From Pantoea sp. At-9b (lineage in GTDB: Bacteria > Pseudomonadota > Gammaproteobacteria > Enterobacterales > Enterobacteriaceae): a stretch of DNA of 64,000 bases. A model generated the notes under the pieces. It was not told the origin of the DNA. It was given only the letters and a program-made list of their open reading frames with translations, and searched no databases. The stretch is taken from NCBI RefSeq assembly GCF_000175935.2, contig NC_014837.1, forward strand, positions 4,278,001-4,342,000, written 5' to 3'. Positions 56,908 through 64,000 of this stretch are shown here, one piece after another. A program made the translations under genes and the position numbers. How positions within the stretch are numbered: position 1 is the stretch's first letter; every line of letters starts with the position of its first letter.

Positions 56908-58364
56908 TTTCGCTGGAGACGCTGAGCACGCTGTTATCGATTGGTGAAACTGAGCTGATCGAGGAGTTGATTTTGGCGCTGCTGGCGTCGCCGCAGTTGG
57001 CGATGTTCTTTGAGAAATTCCCGCGTCTCAAGCAGGCCATGATGCGCGACCTGCCGCGCTGGCGCGCTGAAATTGCCGAAGAGATGAAAAACACGGCGGT
57101 GCCCGAAACACTGGCGCAGGAATTTCAGCTGTTTCAGCAGGCGCAGTTGTTCAACCAGCATGAATTCAACCAGCAACTCCCCGCCATCATCAGCCAACTG
57201 AAAAGCCTGCCATCCCCCTTTATCGAAGAAGCCAGCAAATTGCTGCTGCATACCGATAGCGACCAGGTCAGCAACGCGCAACACACGCTGTTCCTGCAAC
57301 GCTGGCGTCTCAGCCTGACGTTACAAACCCTGACGCTTAATCAGCAATTGCTTGAGCAGCAGCGCGAACGTCTGATGGCGGAGTTGCAGCAACGCATGGC
57401 GCTGAGCGGGCAGCTGGCCCCGATTCTCACCGATGACGATGAAGCTGCCGCCGGACGCTTGTGGGATTTGAGCAAAGCGCCGTTGCAGCATGGCGACTAT
57501 GAACTGATCGTGCAGTACGGTGATTTTCTCGCGCAACAGCCCGAATTGATGAAACTGGCGCAACAATTGGGACGCAGCCGTGAAGCGAAGGCGGTGCCGT
57601 CCCAGGACGCGCCACTGGAAGAGTTTCACCAGGTGGTACGTGAACCGGATAACGTACCGGAAGAGGTCAGTGGCATTCATCAGAGCGATGATGTGCTGCG
57701 CCTGCTGCCGCCCGAGCTGGCTACGTTGAGCATCAGCGAGCTGGAGCTGGAATTTTATCGTCGCCTGGTGGAAAAACGCCTGTTGACCTATCGCCTGCAA
57801 GGCGATGCCTGGCATGAGAAAGTCGCTCTGCGACCGGTCAGCCATCAGCACCATGAAGAACAGCCGCGTGGCCCGTTTATTGTTTGCGTTGATACCTCCG
57901 GTTCCATGGGAGGCTTCAATGAGCGTTGCGCCAAGGCCTTTTGCCTGGCCCTGCTGAAGGTGGCACTGGCGGATAAACGTCGTTGCTACATCATGCTGTT
58001 CGCTCATGAGGTGATCGGTTATGAACTGACAGCAGATAACGGTATCGAGCAGGCCGTGCGTTTCCTCAGCCAGCGCTTTCGTGGTGGCACCGATTTGGCC
58101 GCCTGTCTGGCCGCCGTGGTGGCACGGATGGAGGGCAGCCTGTGGCAGGAAGCCGATGCGGTGATCGTCTCCGATTTTATCGCTCAGCGCCTGCCGGAAG
58201 AGATCGTTAACGCCGTGAAACAACGTCAGCGTCATAATCAGCAGCGTTTCCATGCGGTAGCGATGTCAGCCCATGGCAAACCGGGGATTCTGCGCATCTT
58301 CGATCATATCTGGCGCTTTGATACCGGCCTGAAAAGCCGTTTGCTCCGTCGCTGGCAACGCTAA
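56904..58364 (+). CDS. viaA: ViaA, VWA-domain partner of RavA
   Basis: 486 residues (E. coli 483). A helical N-terminal half is followed by a von Willebrand A domain with [15 protein letters not shown] (DxSxS, about residue 330), and GGTDLAACL and VIVSDFIA complete the metal site. Coupled to ravA by a 4-bp overlap. In E. coli the pair is followed by asnA on the opposite strand; here ovoA follows on the same strand after 67 bp. Confidence 0.95.
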   Translation: MISLETLSTLLSIGETELIEELILALLASPQLAMFFEKFPRLKQAMMRDLPRWRAEIAEEMKNTAVPETLAQEFQLFQQAQLFNQHEFNQQLPAIISQLKSLPSPFIEEASKLLLHTDSDQVSNAQHTLFLQRWRLSLTLQTLTLNQQLLEQQRERLMAELQQRMALSGQLAPILTDDDEAAAGRLWDLSKAPLQHGDYELIVQYGDFLAQQPELMKLAQQLGRSREAKAVPSQDAPLEEFHQVVREPDNVPEEVSGIHQSDDVLRLLPPELATLSISELELEFYRRLVEKRLLTYRLQGDAWHEKVALRPVSHQHHEEQPRGPFIVCVDTSGSMGGFNERCAKAFCLALLKVALADKRRCYIMLFAHEVIGYELTADNGIEQAVRFLSQRFRGGTDLAACLAAVVARMEGSLWQEADAVIVSDFIAQRLPEEIVNAVKQRQRHNQQRFHAVAMSAHGKPGILRIFDHIWRFDTGLKSRLLRRWQR

Positions 58365-58431
58365 TTCATCTGACGGAAATGCTTATTTGCTATAGTGATA
58401 AGTTAATTCGCTGAGCAAACTGGAGCATATC

Positions 58432-60555
58432 GTGACCACCGCCTTGCCAACACCAACCCGCACGCTGCGGCTCTCCGGCCAGAATTCAGAACAAAAACGC
58501 GCCGAGCTGCTGGACTATTTTCTGCAAACCTGGACGCTGTACGAAAGCCTGTTCGATTGCCTTGCTGACGAACGCGCGTACTTCAATAAAGCCATTTCGC
58601 TACGCCATCCGCTGATCTTCTATTTTGGTCACACCGCGACTTTCTATATTAATAAGCTGATGGCGGGTCGCTACCTTGAACAGCGCGTCGACGATCGCAT
58701 CGAAGCGATGATGGCGATCGGCGTGGATGAAATGAGCTGGGACGATCTCGACGACAGCCACTACAGCTGGCCGACGGTCGCGGAAGTGCGCGATTATCGC
58801 GGCAAGGTCAAAACCCTGGTCAGCGAATTTATCCAGAGCATGCCACTGGAACTTCCCATCAACTGGGACAGCCCGGCATGGGTGATCCTGATGGGTATCG
58901 AACATGAACGTATCCATCTGGAAACCTCCAGCGTCCTGATGCGCCAGTTGCCGATTGAGTGGGTGCAGCCGCAGGCGCACTGGCCGGTATGCCCACAGGC
59001 CAGACATGATCGCCATCAGGTTCCTGCCAACGCATTGATGGCAATGCCCGGTGGCCGTGTACAGCAGGGTAAAACCGACGATACCTACGGTTGGGATAAC
59101 GAATACGGCAGCCAGCTGACTGAACTCAAACCGTTTAAAGCCAGCAAAATGCTGGTCAGCAATGCGGAATATTTTAACTTCGTTGCGGCGGGTGGCTATC
59201 AGGACCAGCGCTGGTGGGATGACGAAGGCTGGGGCTGGCGCACATTTGCAGCCGCACAGATGCCCGCCTTCTGGGTGGGAGATATTCAGCAACCCGATCA
59301 GCTAAAACTGCGTCTGATGACCGAAGAAGTCGCGATGCCGTGGGACTGGCCGGCAGAGGTTAATCAACTGGAAGCCGCGGCATTTTGTCGCTGGCTGGCA
59401 GAAGAGACCGGTAAAGCGATCCAGCTACCGTGCGAAGCAGAGTGGATGCAACTGCGTGAGAGGGTCGAGGGCGATCAGCCAGACTGGATCGACGCGCCAG
59501 GCAACATCAACCTGGCATATTGGGCTTCCTCCTGCCCGGTGGATCATTTTGCACAGGGCGAGTTTTTCGATATCGTCGGCAACGTCTGGCAATGGACCAC
59601 TACGCCAACCAACGGTTTCGAAGGCTTCAAAGTCCATCCGCTGTATGACGATTTCTCCACGCCAACCTTTGATGGTAAACATGCGTTGATCAAAGGTGGC
59701 AGCTGGATTTCGACCGGCAACGAGGCGCTGAAATCTTCGCGCTACGCCTTCCGTCGCCACTTCTTCCAGCATGCCGGTTTTCGTTATGTGCTCTCCTCAC
59801 ACCAGGAGACGATGACGCTGAACCCCTATGAAACCGACAGCATGGTGTCGCAGTACCTCGATTTTCAGTACGGACCACGCTATTTCGGCGTGCCAAATTA
59901 TGCCGAAAACCTGGTATCGCTGCTGCTGCCACATTGCAGCGAGCGTGGTCAGGCACTGGATATTGGTTGTGCCACCGGCCGTGCCAGCTTTGAGCTGGCG
60001 CGCCATTTCAACCACGTGGTCGGCATGGATTACTCGGCACGCTTTATTGATGTGGCCTTGCAGCTGACTTCCGGCGAGGATTTCCGTTATGTGGTGCCGG
60101 AAGAAGGGGAGCTGGTGGAGTATCGTCAGGTGCGCCTGAAAGCGTTCGATCTCGGTGACGAGCAGGTACAGCGTATTCATTTTGTGCAGGGCGATGCCTG
60201 TAATCTAAAGCCACAGCCGGATCGCTATGATCTGGTGCTGGCATCGAATCTGCTCGATCGCCTGCGTCAGCCGAAACGCTTCCTGCAAGATATCACCCCG
60301 ATGATCCGCTCAGGCGGCCTGCTGGTGTTGTCATCGCCCTACACCTGGCTGGAGGAATTTACTCCGAAGGAGAACTGGTTGGGCGGTGTGCGTGAAAACG
60401 GTGAAGCGCTGACAACCTTGCAAACGCTGCAACGCCTGCTGCGTGATGCGTTCGACGAGATCGCCGCACCGCAGGATGTGCCTTTCGTCATCCGCGAAAC
60501 CTCGCGCAAGTTCCAGCACACGCTGGCGCAGGTCACCCTGTGGCGTAAGCGTTAA
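58432..60555 (+). CDS. ovoA: 5-histidylcysteine sulfoxide synthase/methyltransferase OvoA
   Basis: 707 residues. Three domains in order: a DinB-like domain with iron ligands H67 (FGHTA) and H158-x3-H162-x-E164 (EHERIHLE); a formylglycine-generating-enzyme-like sulfoxide synthase domain (about 205-440, GNVWQWTTTP, KGGSWISTGNEALKSSRYAFRRHF); and a C-terminal SAM methyltransferase (LDIGCATGRASFELA, about 490). OvoA couples histidine C5 to cysteine with O2 and N-methylates the product, the first and last steps of ovothiol A synthesis. The homologue from Erwinia tasmaniensis was the first characterised. The start is GTG 58432 with TGGAG upstream. The beta-lyase OvoB is not in the window. It sits where asnA would be expected. 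Confidence 0.93.
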   Translation: MTTALPTPTRTLRLSGQNSEQKRAELLDYFLQTWTLYESLFDCLADERAYFNKAISLRHPLIFYFGHTATFYINKLMAGRYLEQRVDDRIEAMMAIGVDEMSWDDLDDSHYSWPTVAEVRDYRGKVKTLVSEFIQSMPLELPINWDSPAWVILMGIEHERIHLETSSVLMRQLPIEWVQPQAHWPVCPQARHDRHQVPANALMAMPGGRVQQGKTDDTYGWDNEYGSQLTELKPFKASKMLVSNAEYFNFVAAGGYQDQRWWDDEGWGWRTFAAAQMPAFWVGDIQQPDQLKLRLMTEEVAMPWDWPAEVNQLEAAAFCRWLAEETGKAIQLPCEAEWMQLRERVEGDQPDWIDAPGNINLAYWASSCPVDHFAQGEFFDIVGNVWQWTTTPTNGFEGFKVHPLYDDFSTPTFDGKHALIKGGSWISTGNEALKSSRYAFRRHFFQHAGFRYVLSSHQETMTLNPYETDSMVSQYLDFQYGPRYFGVPNYAENLVSLLLPHCSERGQALDIGCATGRASFELARHFNHVVGMDYSARFIDVALQLTSGEDFRYVVPEEGELVEYRQVRLKAFDLGDEQVQRIHFVQGDACNLKPQPDRYDLVLASNLLDRLRQPKRFLQDITPMIRSGGLLVLSSPYTWLEEFTPKENWLGGVRENGEALTTLQTLQRLLRDAFDEIAAPQDVPFVIRETSRKFQHTLAQVTLWRKR

Positions 60556-60560
60556 AAGCT

Positions 60561-60589
60561 TGCAGACAGCGGCAGCCCCGCTGTCTGCA
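60561..60589. terminator. Long hairpin after ovoA
   Basis: A 12-bp perfect stem (TGCAGACAGCGG / CCGCTGTCTGCA) with a 5-nt loop begins 6 nt after the ovoA stop. No T-tract follows, so it is more likely a 3' stabiliser or partial attenuator than a clean terminator. Confidence 0.5.
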
Positions 60590-60659
60590 CCTTGCCTGCC
60601 CGGTTATTTTGCTGCACATTCTCCTCAGTTCACTGAAGACCAATTGAAGAGGGAAGGAT

Positions 60660-61121
60660 ATGGCGGAACATGTGCAGCTGGATAATCTCGATCGCGGCAT
60701 CTTAAATGCGCTGCTGGAGAATGCGCGCACAGCCTATGCCGAGCTGGCAAAGCAGTTCAATGTCAGCCCGGGCACCATCCATGTGCGCGTCGAGAAGATG
60801 CGTCAGGCCGGGATTATTCTGGGTACCCGGGTTGAGATCGATCCCCGTCAGCTTGGATTCGATGTCTGCTGCTTCATTGGTATCATTCTGAAAAGCGCCC
60901 GTGACTATCCGGCTGCGCTGAGCAAGCTGGAAGCCCTCGATGAAGTGGTTGAGGCCTGGTACACCACCGGCCACTACAGCATCTTTATTAAGGTGATGTG
61001 CCGCTCCATCGATGCCTTGCAACAGGTGCTCATCAACAAGATCCAGACCATCGACGAAATTCAGTCCACCGAAACCCTGATCTCCCTGCAAAACCCGATC
61101 ATGCGCACCATCAAACCCTGA
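60660..61121 (+). CDS. asnC: Lrp/AsnC-family regulator AsnC
   Basis: 153 residues (E. coli 152). N-terminal helix-turn-helix (NARTAYAELAKQFNVSPGTIHVRVEKM) and RAM/effector domain (CCFIGIILKSARDYP, WYTTGHYSIFIKVMCRSIDALQ), nearly identical to E. coli in the C-terminal half. In E. coli, AsnC activates asnA when asparagine is low and affects mnmG. Here asnA is absent from the neighbourhood, so its local target is missing or replaced. RBS GGGAAGGAT. Confidence 0.95.
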   Translation: MAEHVQLDNLDRGILNALLENARTAYAELAKQFNVSPGTIHVRVEKMRQAGIILGTRVEIDPRQLGFDVCCFIGIILKSARDYPAALSKLEALDEVVEAWYTTGHYSIFIKVMCRSIDALQQVLINKIQTIDEIQSTETLISLQNPIMRTIKP

Positions 61122-61276
61122 TCCTCTTTTTTATTGTGCACAAACTTATCCCAGGCCGATCGCGCCTGGGTTGCCGCTTGCCAGCCAATGCTTTCTGTTA
61201 TTAACCCTGTTTTCCACAGGTGGATCACGGCTTGATCACAGCGTACAATGCTCGCCTTTGAGTTCCGGAGAGCATC

Positions 61277-61717
61277 ATGGCCGATATTACCTTAATCAGT
61301 GGCAGTACCCTTGGCAGCGCCGAATATGTCGCCGAACATCTGGAAGAAAAACTGCAGGAAGCGGGCTTCTCAACCGAGATGCTGCATGGACCGGAGTTGG
61401 ATGAGGTGCCGCAGGAAGGTATCTGGCTGGTTGTGACCTCAACACACGGAGCTGGCGAGCTGCCGGATAACCTGCTGCCCTTCTATGAAGCCTTAAAAGA
61501 GACCCAGCCGGATCTCTCTGGCGTGCGTTATGGTGCTGTGGGCATTGGTAACCACGAATACGATCTATTCTGTGGCGCGATCAAACTGCTGGAAGATCAG
61601 TTGAACCAGTTGGGCGCCACACGTATTGGTGATCGTCTTGAGATCGACGTTCTGGAACATGAAATCCCGGAAGATCCGGCAGAGGTGTGGGTCGCGAGCT
61701 GGAAAACGCAGTTATAA
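61277..61717 (+). CDS. mioC: Flavodoxin-like protein MioC
   Basis: 146 residues (E. coli 147). FMN-binding loop SGSTLGSAEYVAEHL and the segments TSTHGAGELPDNL and YGAVGIGNHEYDLFCGA are flavodoxin signatures. E. coli MioC supports biotin synthase in vitro. Transcription from mioC runs into oriC. Upstream lie a DnaA-box-like TTTTCCACA (61210-61218) and TACAAT as a possible -10. Confidence 0.96.
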   Translation: MADITLISGSTLGSAEYVAEHLEEKLQEAGFSTEMLHGPELDEVPQEGIWLVVTSTHGAGELPDNLLPFYEALKETQPDLSGVRYGAVGIGNHEYDLFCGAIKLLEDQLNQLGATRIGDRLEIDVLEHEIPEDPAEVWVASWKTQL

Positions 61718-61794
61718 GACGATCCAACCCGGTTGGGGATCGTGAAATCAAGGCGATCCCCAGAGTATTCCGCTGTTTTATGCTTTTTATTTTT

Positions 61795-62075
61795 CGATCT
61801 CCTGTGGATAACATAGATTAATTCATGCGTATAACCGGTAGTTATCCCAAGAATAACCGCTGATGCTTTTCTGAGCTGTGGGTAACTCGCCATTTTGATC
61901 TCAGCTTATACGGATCTGGATCACTGATCATTCACAGCAAACGATCCTGACCAACCTGCTGTTGAATAACCCTTTTTCCGTGTTATCAACAAGAGCGGGC
62001 GATCCTAATAAGAGATCTAACAGGAAGATCATCCAAAGAATAAAGATCCTTTCTTTTAAACCTCAGGATCGCACG
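61795..62075. other. oriC: Chromosomal replication origin oriC
   Basis: The non-coding region between mioC and mnmG matches E. coli oriC element by element, read in reverse. R4 is TGTGGATAA (61803-61811, perfect DnaA box). R2 is TTATCCCAA (61842-61850). An R3-like TGTGGGTAA is at 61877-61885. R1 is TTATCAACA (61983-61991, one change from TTATCCACA). The unwinding element has three 13-mers ending GATC: 62005-62017 (reverse complement of GATCTCTTATTAG, identical to the E. coli right 13-mer), 62018-62030, and about 62036-62048. More than ten GATC Dam sites lie within 300 bp, as expected for SeqA control. Boundaries are approximate. Confidence 0.93.
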
Positions 62076-62157
62076 GCTTTCACCGTAGACAGAATTTCAG
62101 TAGAATCCACCGCCCAGGGCAATGATCCCTGTCCGAATATTAACGAGGTACCACTTC

Positions 62158-64000
62158 ATGTTTTATCCAGATCCTTTTGACGTCATCGTAATTGGTGGTG
62201 GTCATGCGGGCACAGAAGCCGCGATGGCTGCTGCCCGAATGGGTCAGCAAACCCTGTTACTCACCCATGACATTGATAAGCTTGGACAAATGTCCTGTAA
62301 CCCGGCAATCGGTGGCATCGGCAAAGGACACCTGGTGAAGGAAGTGGATGCCCTCGGTGGTTTGATGGCAACGGCAATCGACAAAGCGGGTATCCAGTTT
62401 AGGATACTAAACGCCAGCAAAGGGCCGGCTGTCCGTGCGACCCGTGCTCAGGCTGACCGCGTGTTGTATCGCCAGGCAGTACGTACTGCGCTGGAGAATC
62501 AGCCTAACCTGATGATCTTCCAGCAAGCGGTTGATGATCTGATCGTAGAAAACGATCGCGTAGTCGGGGCTGTTACCCAAATGGGGTTGAAGTTCCGCGC
62601 TAAAACCGTGGTGCTGACCGTCGGGACCTTCCTGGACGGTAAAATTCATATCGGCATGGATAACTACAGCGGTGGTCGTGCTGGCGATCCGCCTTCTATC
62701 CCGCTGTCAAAACGCTTGCGTGCGCTGCCGCTGCGTGTTGGTCGCCTGAAAACCGGCACACCGCCGCGTATTGATGCCCGTACCATCGACTTCAGCCAGC
62801 TGGCTCCTCAGCATGGTGATAACCCGATGCCGGTGTTCTCGTTCATGGGCAATGTGTCACAGCATCCACAGCAGGTGCCGTGCTGGATCACCTACACCAA
62901 CGAACAAACCCACGATGTGATCCGCAACAACCTCGATCGCAGCCCGATGTATGCCGGGGTGATCGAAGGGATCGGCCCACGTTATTGCCCGTCGATCGAA
63001 GACAAAGTGATGCGCTTTGCCGATCGTAATGCGCATCAGATCTTCCTCGAGCCGGAAGGGCTGACCAGCAACGAAATTTACCCGAACGGCATCTCGACCA
63101 GTCTGCCATTCGATGTGCAGATGCAAATCGTCCGTTCGATGAAGGGTCTGGAAAACGCGAAGATTGTACGTCCGGGTTATGCCATCGAATATGATTTCTT
63201 CGACCCACGCGATTTGAAACCGACGCTGGAGAGCAAATTTATCCAGGGTCTGTTCTTTGCGGGCCAGATCAACGGTACCACCGGTTACGAAGAAGCGGCG
63301 GCACAGGGGTTACTGGCTGGCCTGAACGCAGCCCGCCAGTCAGCTGACAAAGAAGGCTGGGCACCGCGCCGCGATCAGGCTTACATGGGCGTGCTGGTTG
63401 ACGACCTGTGTACGCTGGGAACCAAAGAACCGTACCGCATGTTTACCTCACGCGCTGAATATCGTCTGATGCTGCGTGAAGACAACGCCGATCTGCGTCT
63501 GACCGAAGCCGGTCGCGAAATGGGGCTGGTGGATGATGCGCGTTGGGCGCGTTACAACCAGAAACTGGAAGCGATTGAGCAAGAACGCCAGCGTCTGCGT
63601 GATCTGTGGGTGCATCCCAAATCAGAAAACGTGGATGAAGTGAACAGCATTCTCAGTGCACCGCTGACCAAAGAAGCCAGTGGTGAAGATTTGCTGCGTC
63701 GCCCGGAAATGACCTACGCGTTGCTGACCTCGCTCAACAGCTATGGTCCGGTACTGGCGGATGAACAGGCCGCAGAGCAGGTTGAAATCCAGGTAAAATA
63801 CGAAGGTTACATTGCCCGCCAGCAGGAAGAGATTGATCGCCAGCAGCGCAATGAAAACACCTTGCTGCCCGTCGATCTTGATTACCGTCAGGTGAGCGGT
63901 CTGTCGAATGAAGTGATTGCGAAGCTCAATGATCACAAACCCAGCTCGATCGGCCAGGCATCCCGCATCTCTGGCATTACGCCAGCTGCGATCTCCATTT
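62158..64000 (+). CDS. mnmG: tRNA uridine-5-carboxymethylaminomethyl modification enzyme MnmG, 3'-truncated
   Basis: About 614 of the usual 629 residues are present; the gene runs off the window. The FAD-binding motif [15 protein letters not shown] is at the N-terminus, followed by the GidA signatures [13 protein letters not shown] and [18 protein letters not shown]. With MnmE it forms cmnm5U34 in tRNAs for split codon boxes. It is transcribed away from oriC, and in E. coli this transcription influences initiation. ATG 62158 (MFYPDPFDV) matches the family start. Confidence 0.97.
   Translation, partial: MFYPDPFDVIVIGGGHAGTEAAMAAARMGQQTLLLTHDIDKLGQMSCNPAIGGIGKGHLVKEVDALGGLMATAIDKAGIQFRILNASKGPAVRATRAQADRVLYRQAVRTALENQPNLMIFQQAVDDLIVENDRVVGAVTQMGLKFRAKTVVLTVGTFLDGKIHIGMDNYSGGRAGDPPSIPLSKRLRALPLRVGRLKTGTPPRIDARTIDFSQLAPQHGDNPMPVFSFMGNVSQHPQQVPCWITYTNEQTHDVIRNNLDRSPMYAGVIEGIGPRYCPSIEDKVMRFADRNAHQIFLEPEGLTSNEIYPNGISTSLPFDVQMQIVRSMKGLENAKIVRPGYAIEYDFFDPRDLKPTLESKFIQGLFFAGQINGTTGYEEAAAQGLLAGLNAARQSADKEGWAPRRDQAYMGVLVDDLCTLGTKEPYRMFTSRAEYRLMLREDNADLRLTEAGREMGLVDDARWARYNQKLEAIEQERQRLRDLWVHPKSENVDEVNSILSAPLTKEASGEDLLRRPEMTYALLTSLNSYGPVLADEQAAEQVEIQVKYEGYIARQQEEIDRQQRNENTLLPVDLDYRQVSGLSNEVIAKLNDHKPSSIGQASRISGITPAAISI

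Noticed and set aside
57321..58253. 310-codon minus-strand ORF antisense to viaA
   Set aside because: Gln/His-rich composition is typical of reverse-frame readings of GC-rich genes. viaA covers it fully with intact domains.

Overview
The window is about 64 kb of chromosome from a gamma-proteobacterium of the order Enterobacterales, most likely the Erwiniaceae (Pantoea/Erwinia-like). The evidence is the near-identity of the core proteins to Escherichia coli (SpoT, XanP, BipA, GlnA, PolA, MnmG), enterobacterial sRNAs in their usual places (Spot 42, CsrC), an ERIC element, and an ovothiol synthase gene (ovoA) beside the origin. I see no prophage, integrase, transposase, IS element or CRISPR array. 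The right end contains the chromosomal origin of replication, oriC (about 61.8-62.1 kb), between mioC and mnmG.

Layout, left to right. (1) 0-3.3 kb: the 3' part of a PLP-dependent D-amino-acid aldolase/dehydratase, an SRPBCC-fold protein, then an AT-rich decayed stretch with a truncated Wzx-type flippase. (2) 3.3-11.8 kb: yicG, ligB (reverse), then the gmk-rpoZ-spoT-trmH-recG block (nucleotide metabolism, RNA polymerase omega, ppGpp turnover, tRNA methylation, fork rescue). (3) 11.8-16.7 kb: a marR/oxidoreductase pair with a palindromic operator, the xanthine permease xanP under a PurR box, and yicH, bracketed by two copies of a 23-bp-arm inverted repeat. (4) 16.7-21.7 kb: fabY-dtd-yihY-yihX and bipA on the minus strand. 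(5) 21.7-26.5 kb: the nitrogen regulon glnA-glnL-glnG with sigma-54 promoter and NtrC sites, followed by small yshB. (6) 26.5-36.6 kb: hemN, a candidate small membrane ORF, yihI, csrC, engB, spf (Spot 42), polA, dsbA, srkA, yihD, mobA-mobB. (7) 36.6-42.2 kb: a complete rRNA operon on the minus strand (16S, tRNA-Ile, tRNA-Ala, 23S, 5S) with tandem P1/P2 promoters. (8) 42.4-49.9 kb: hsrA and the ribose operon rbsDACBKR. (9) 49.9-53.2 kb: a secreted chitin-binding-like protein and ygiW/qseBC. (10) 53.2-64 kb: kup, ravA-viaA, ovoA, asnC, mioC, oriC, and mnmG running off the window.

Compared with the E. coli K-12 gene order as I know it, several blocks are joined differently. The rRNA operon has an rrnC-like upstream flank (hsrA-rbs) and an rrnA-like downstream flank (mobB). 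yicH is joined to fabY. ygiW-qseBC sits between rbs and kup. asnA is missing next to asnC, and ovoA occupies the viaA-asnC interval. Most of the window is ordinary core genome. The items most worth a second look are the ovoA/asnA exchange at the origin, the oriC R1 box variant, the hybrid rrn junction, the unlisted 58-codon membrane ORF upstream of hemN, the paired intergenic palindromes, and the ERIC element in the glnA 3' UTR.
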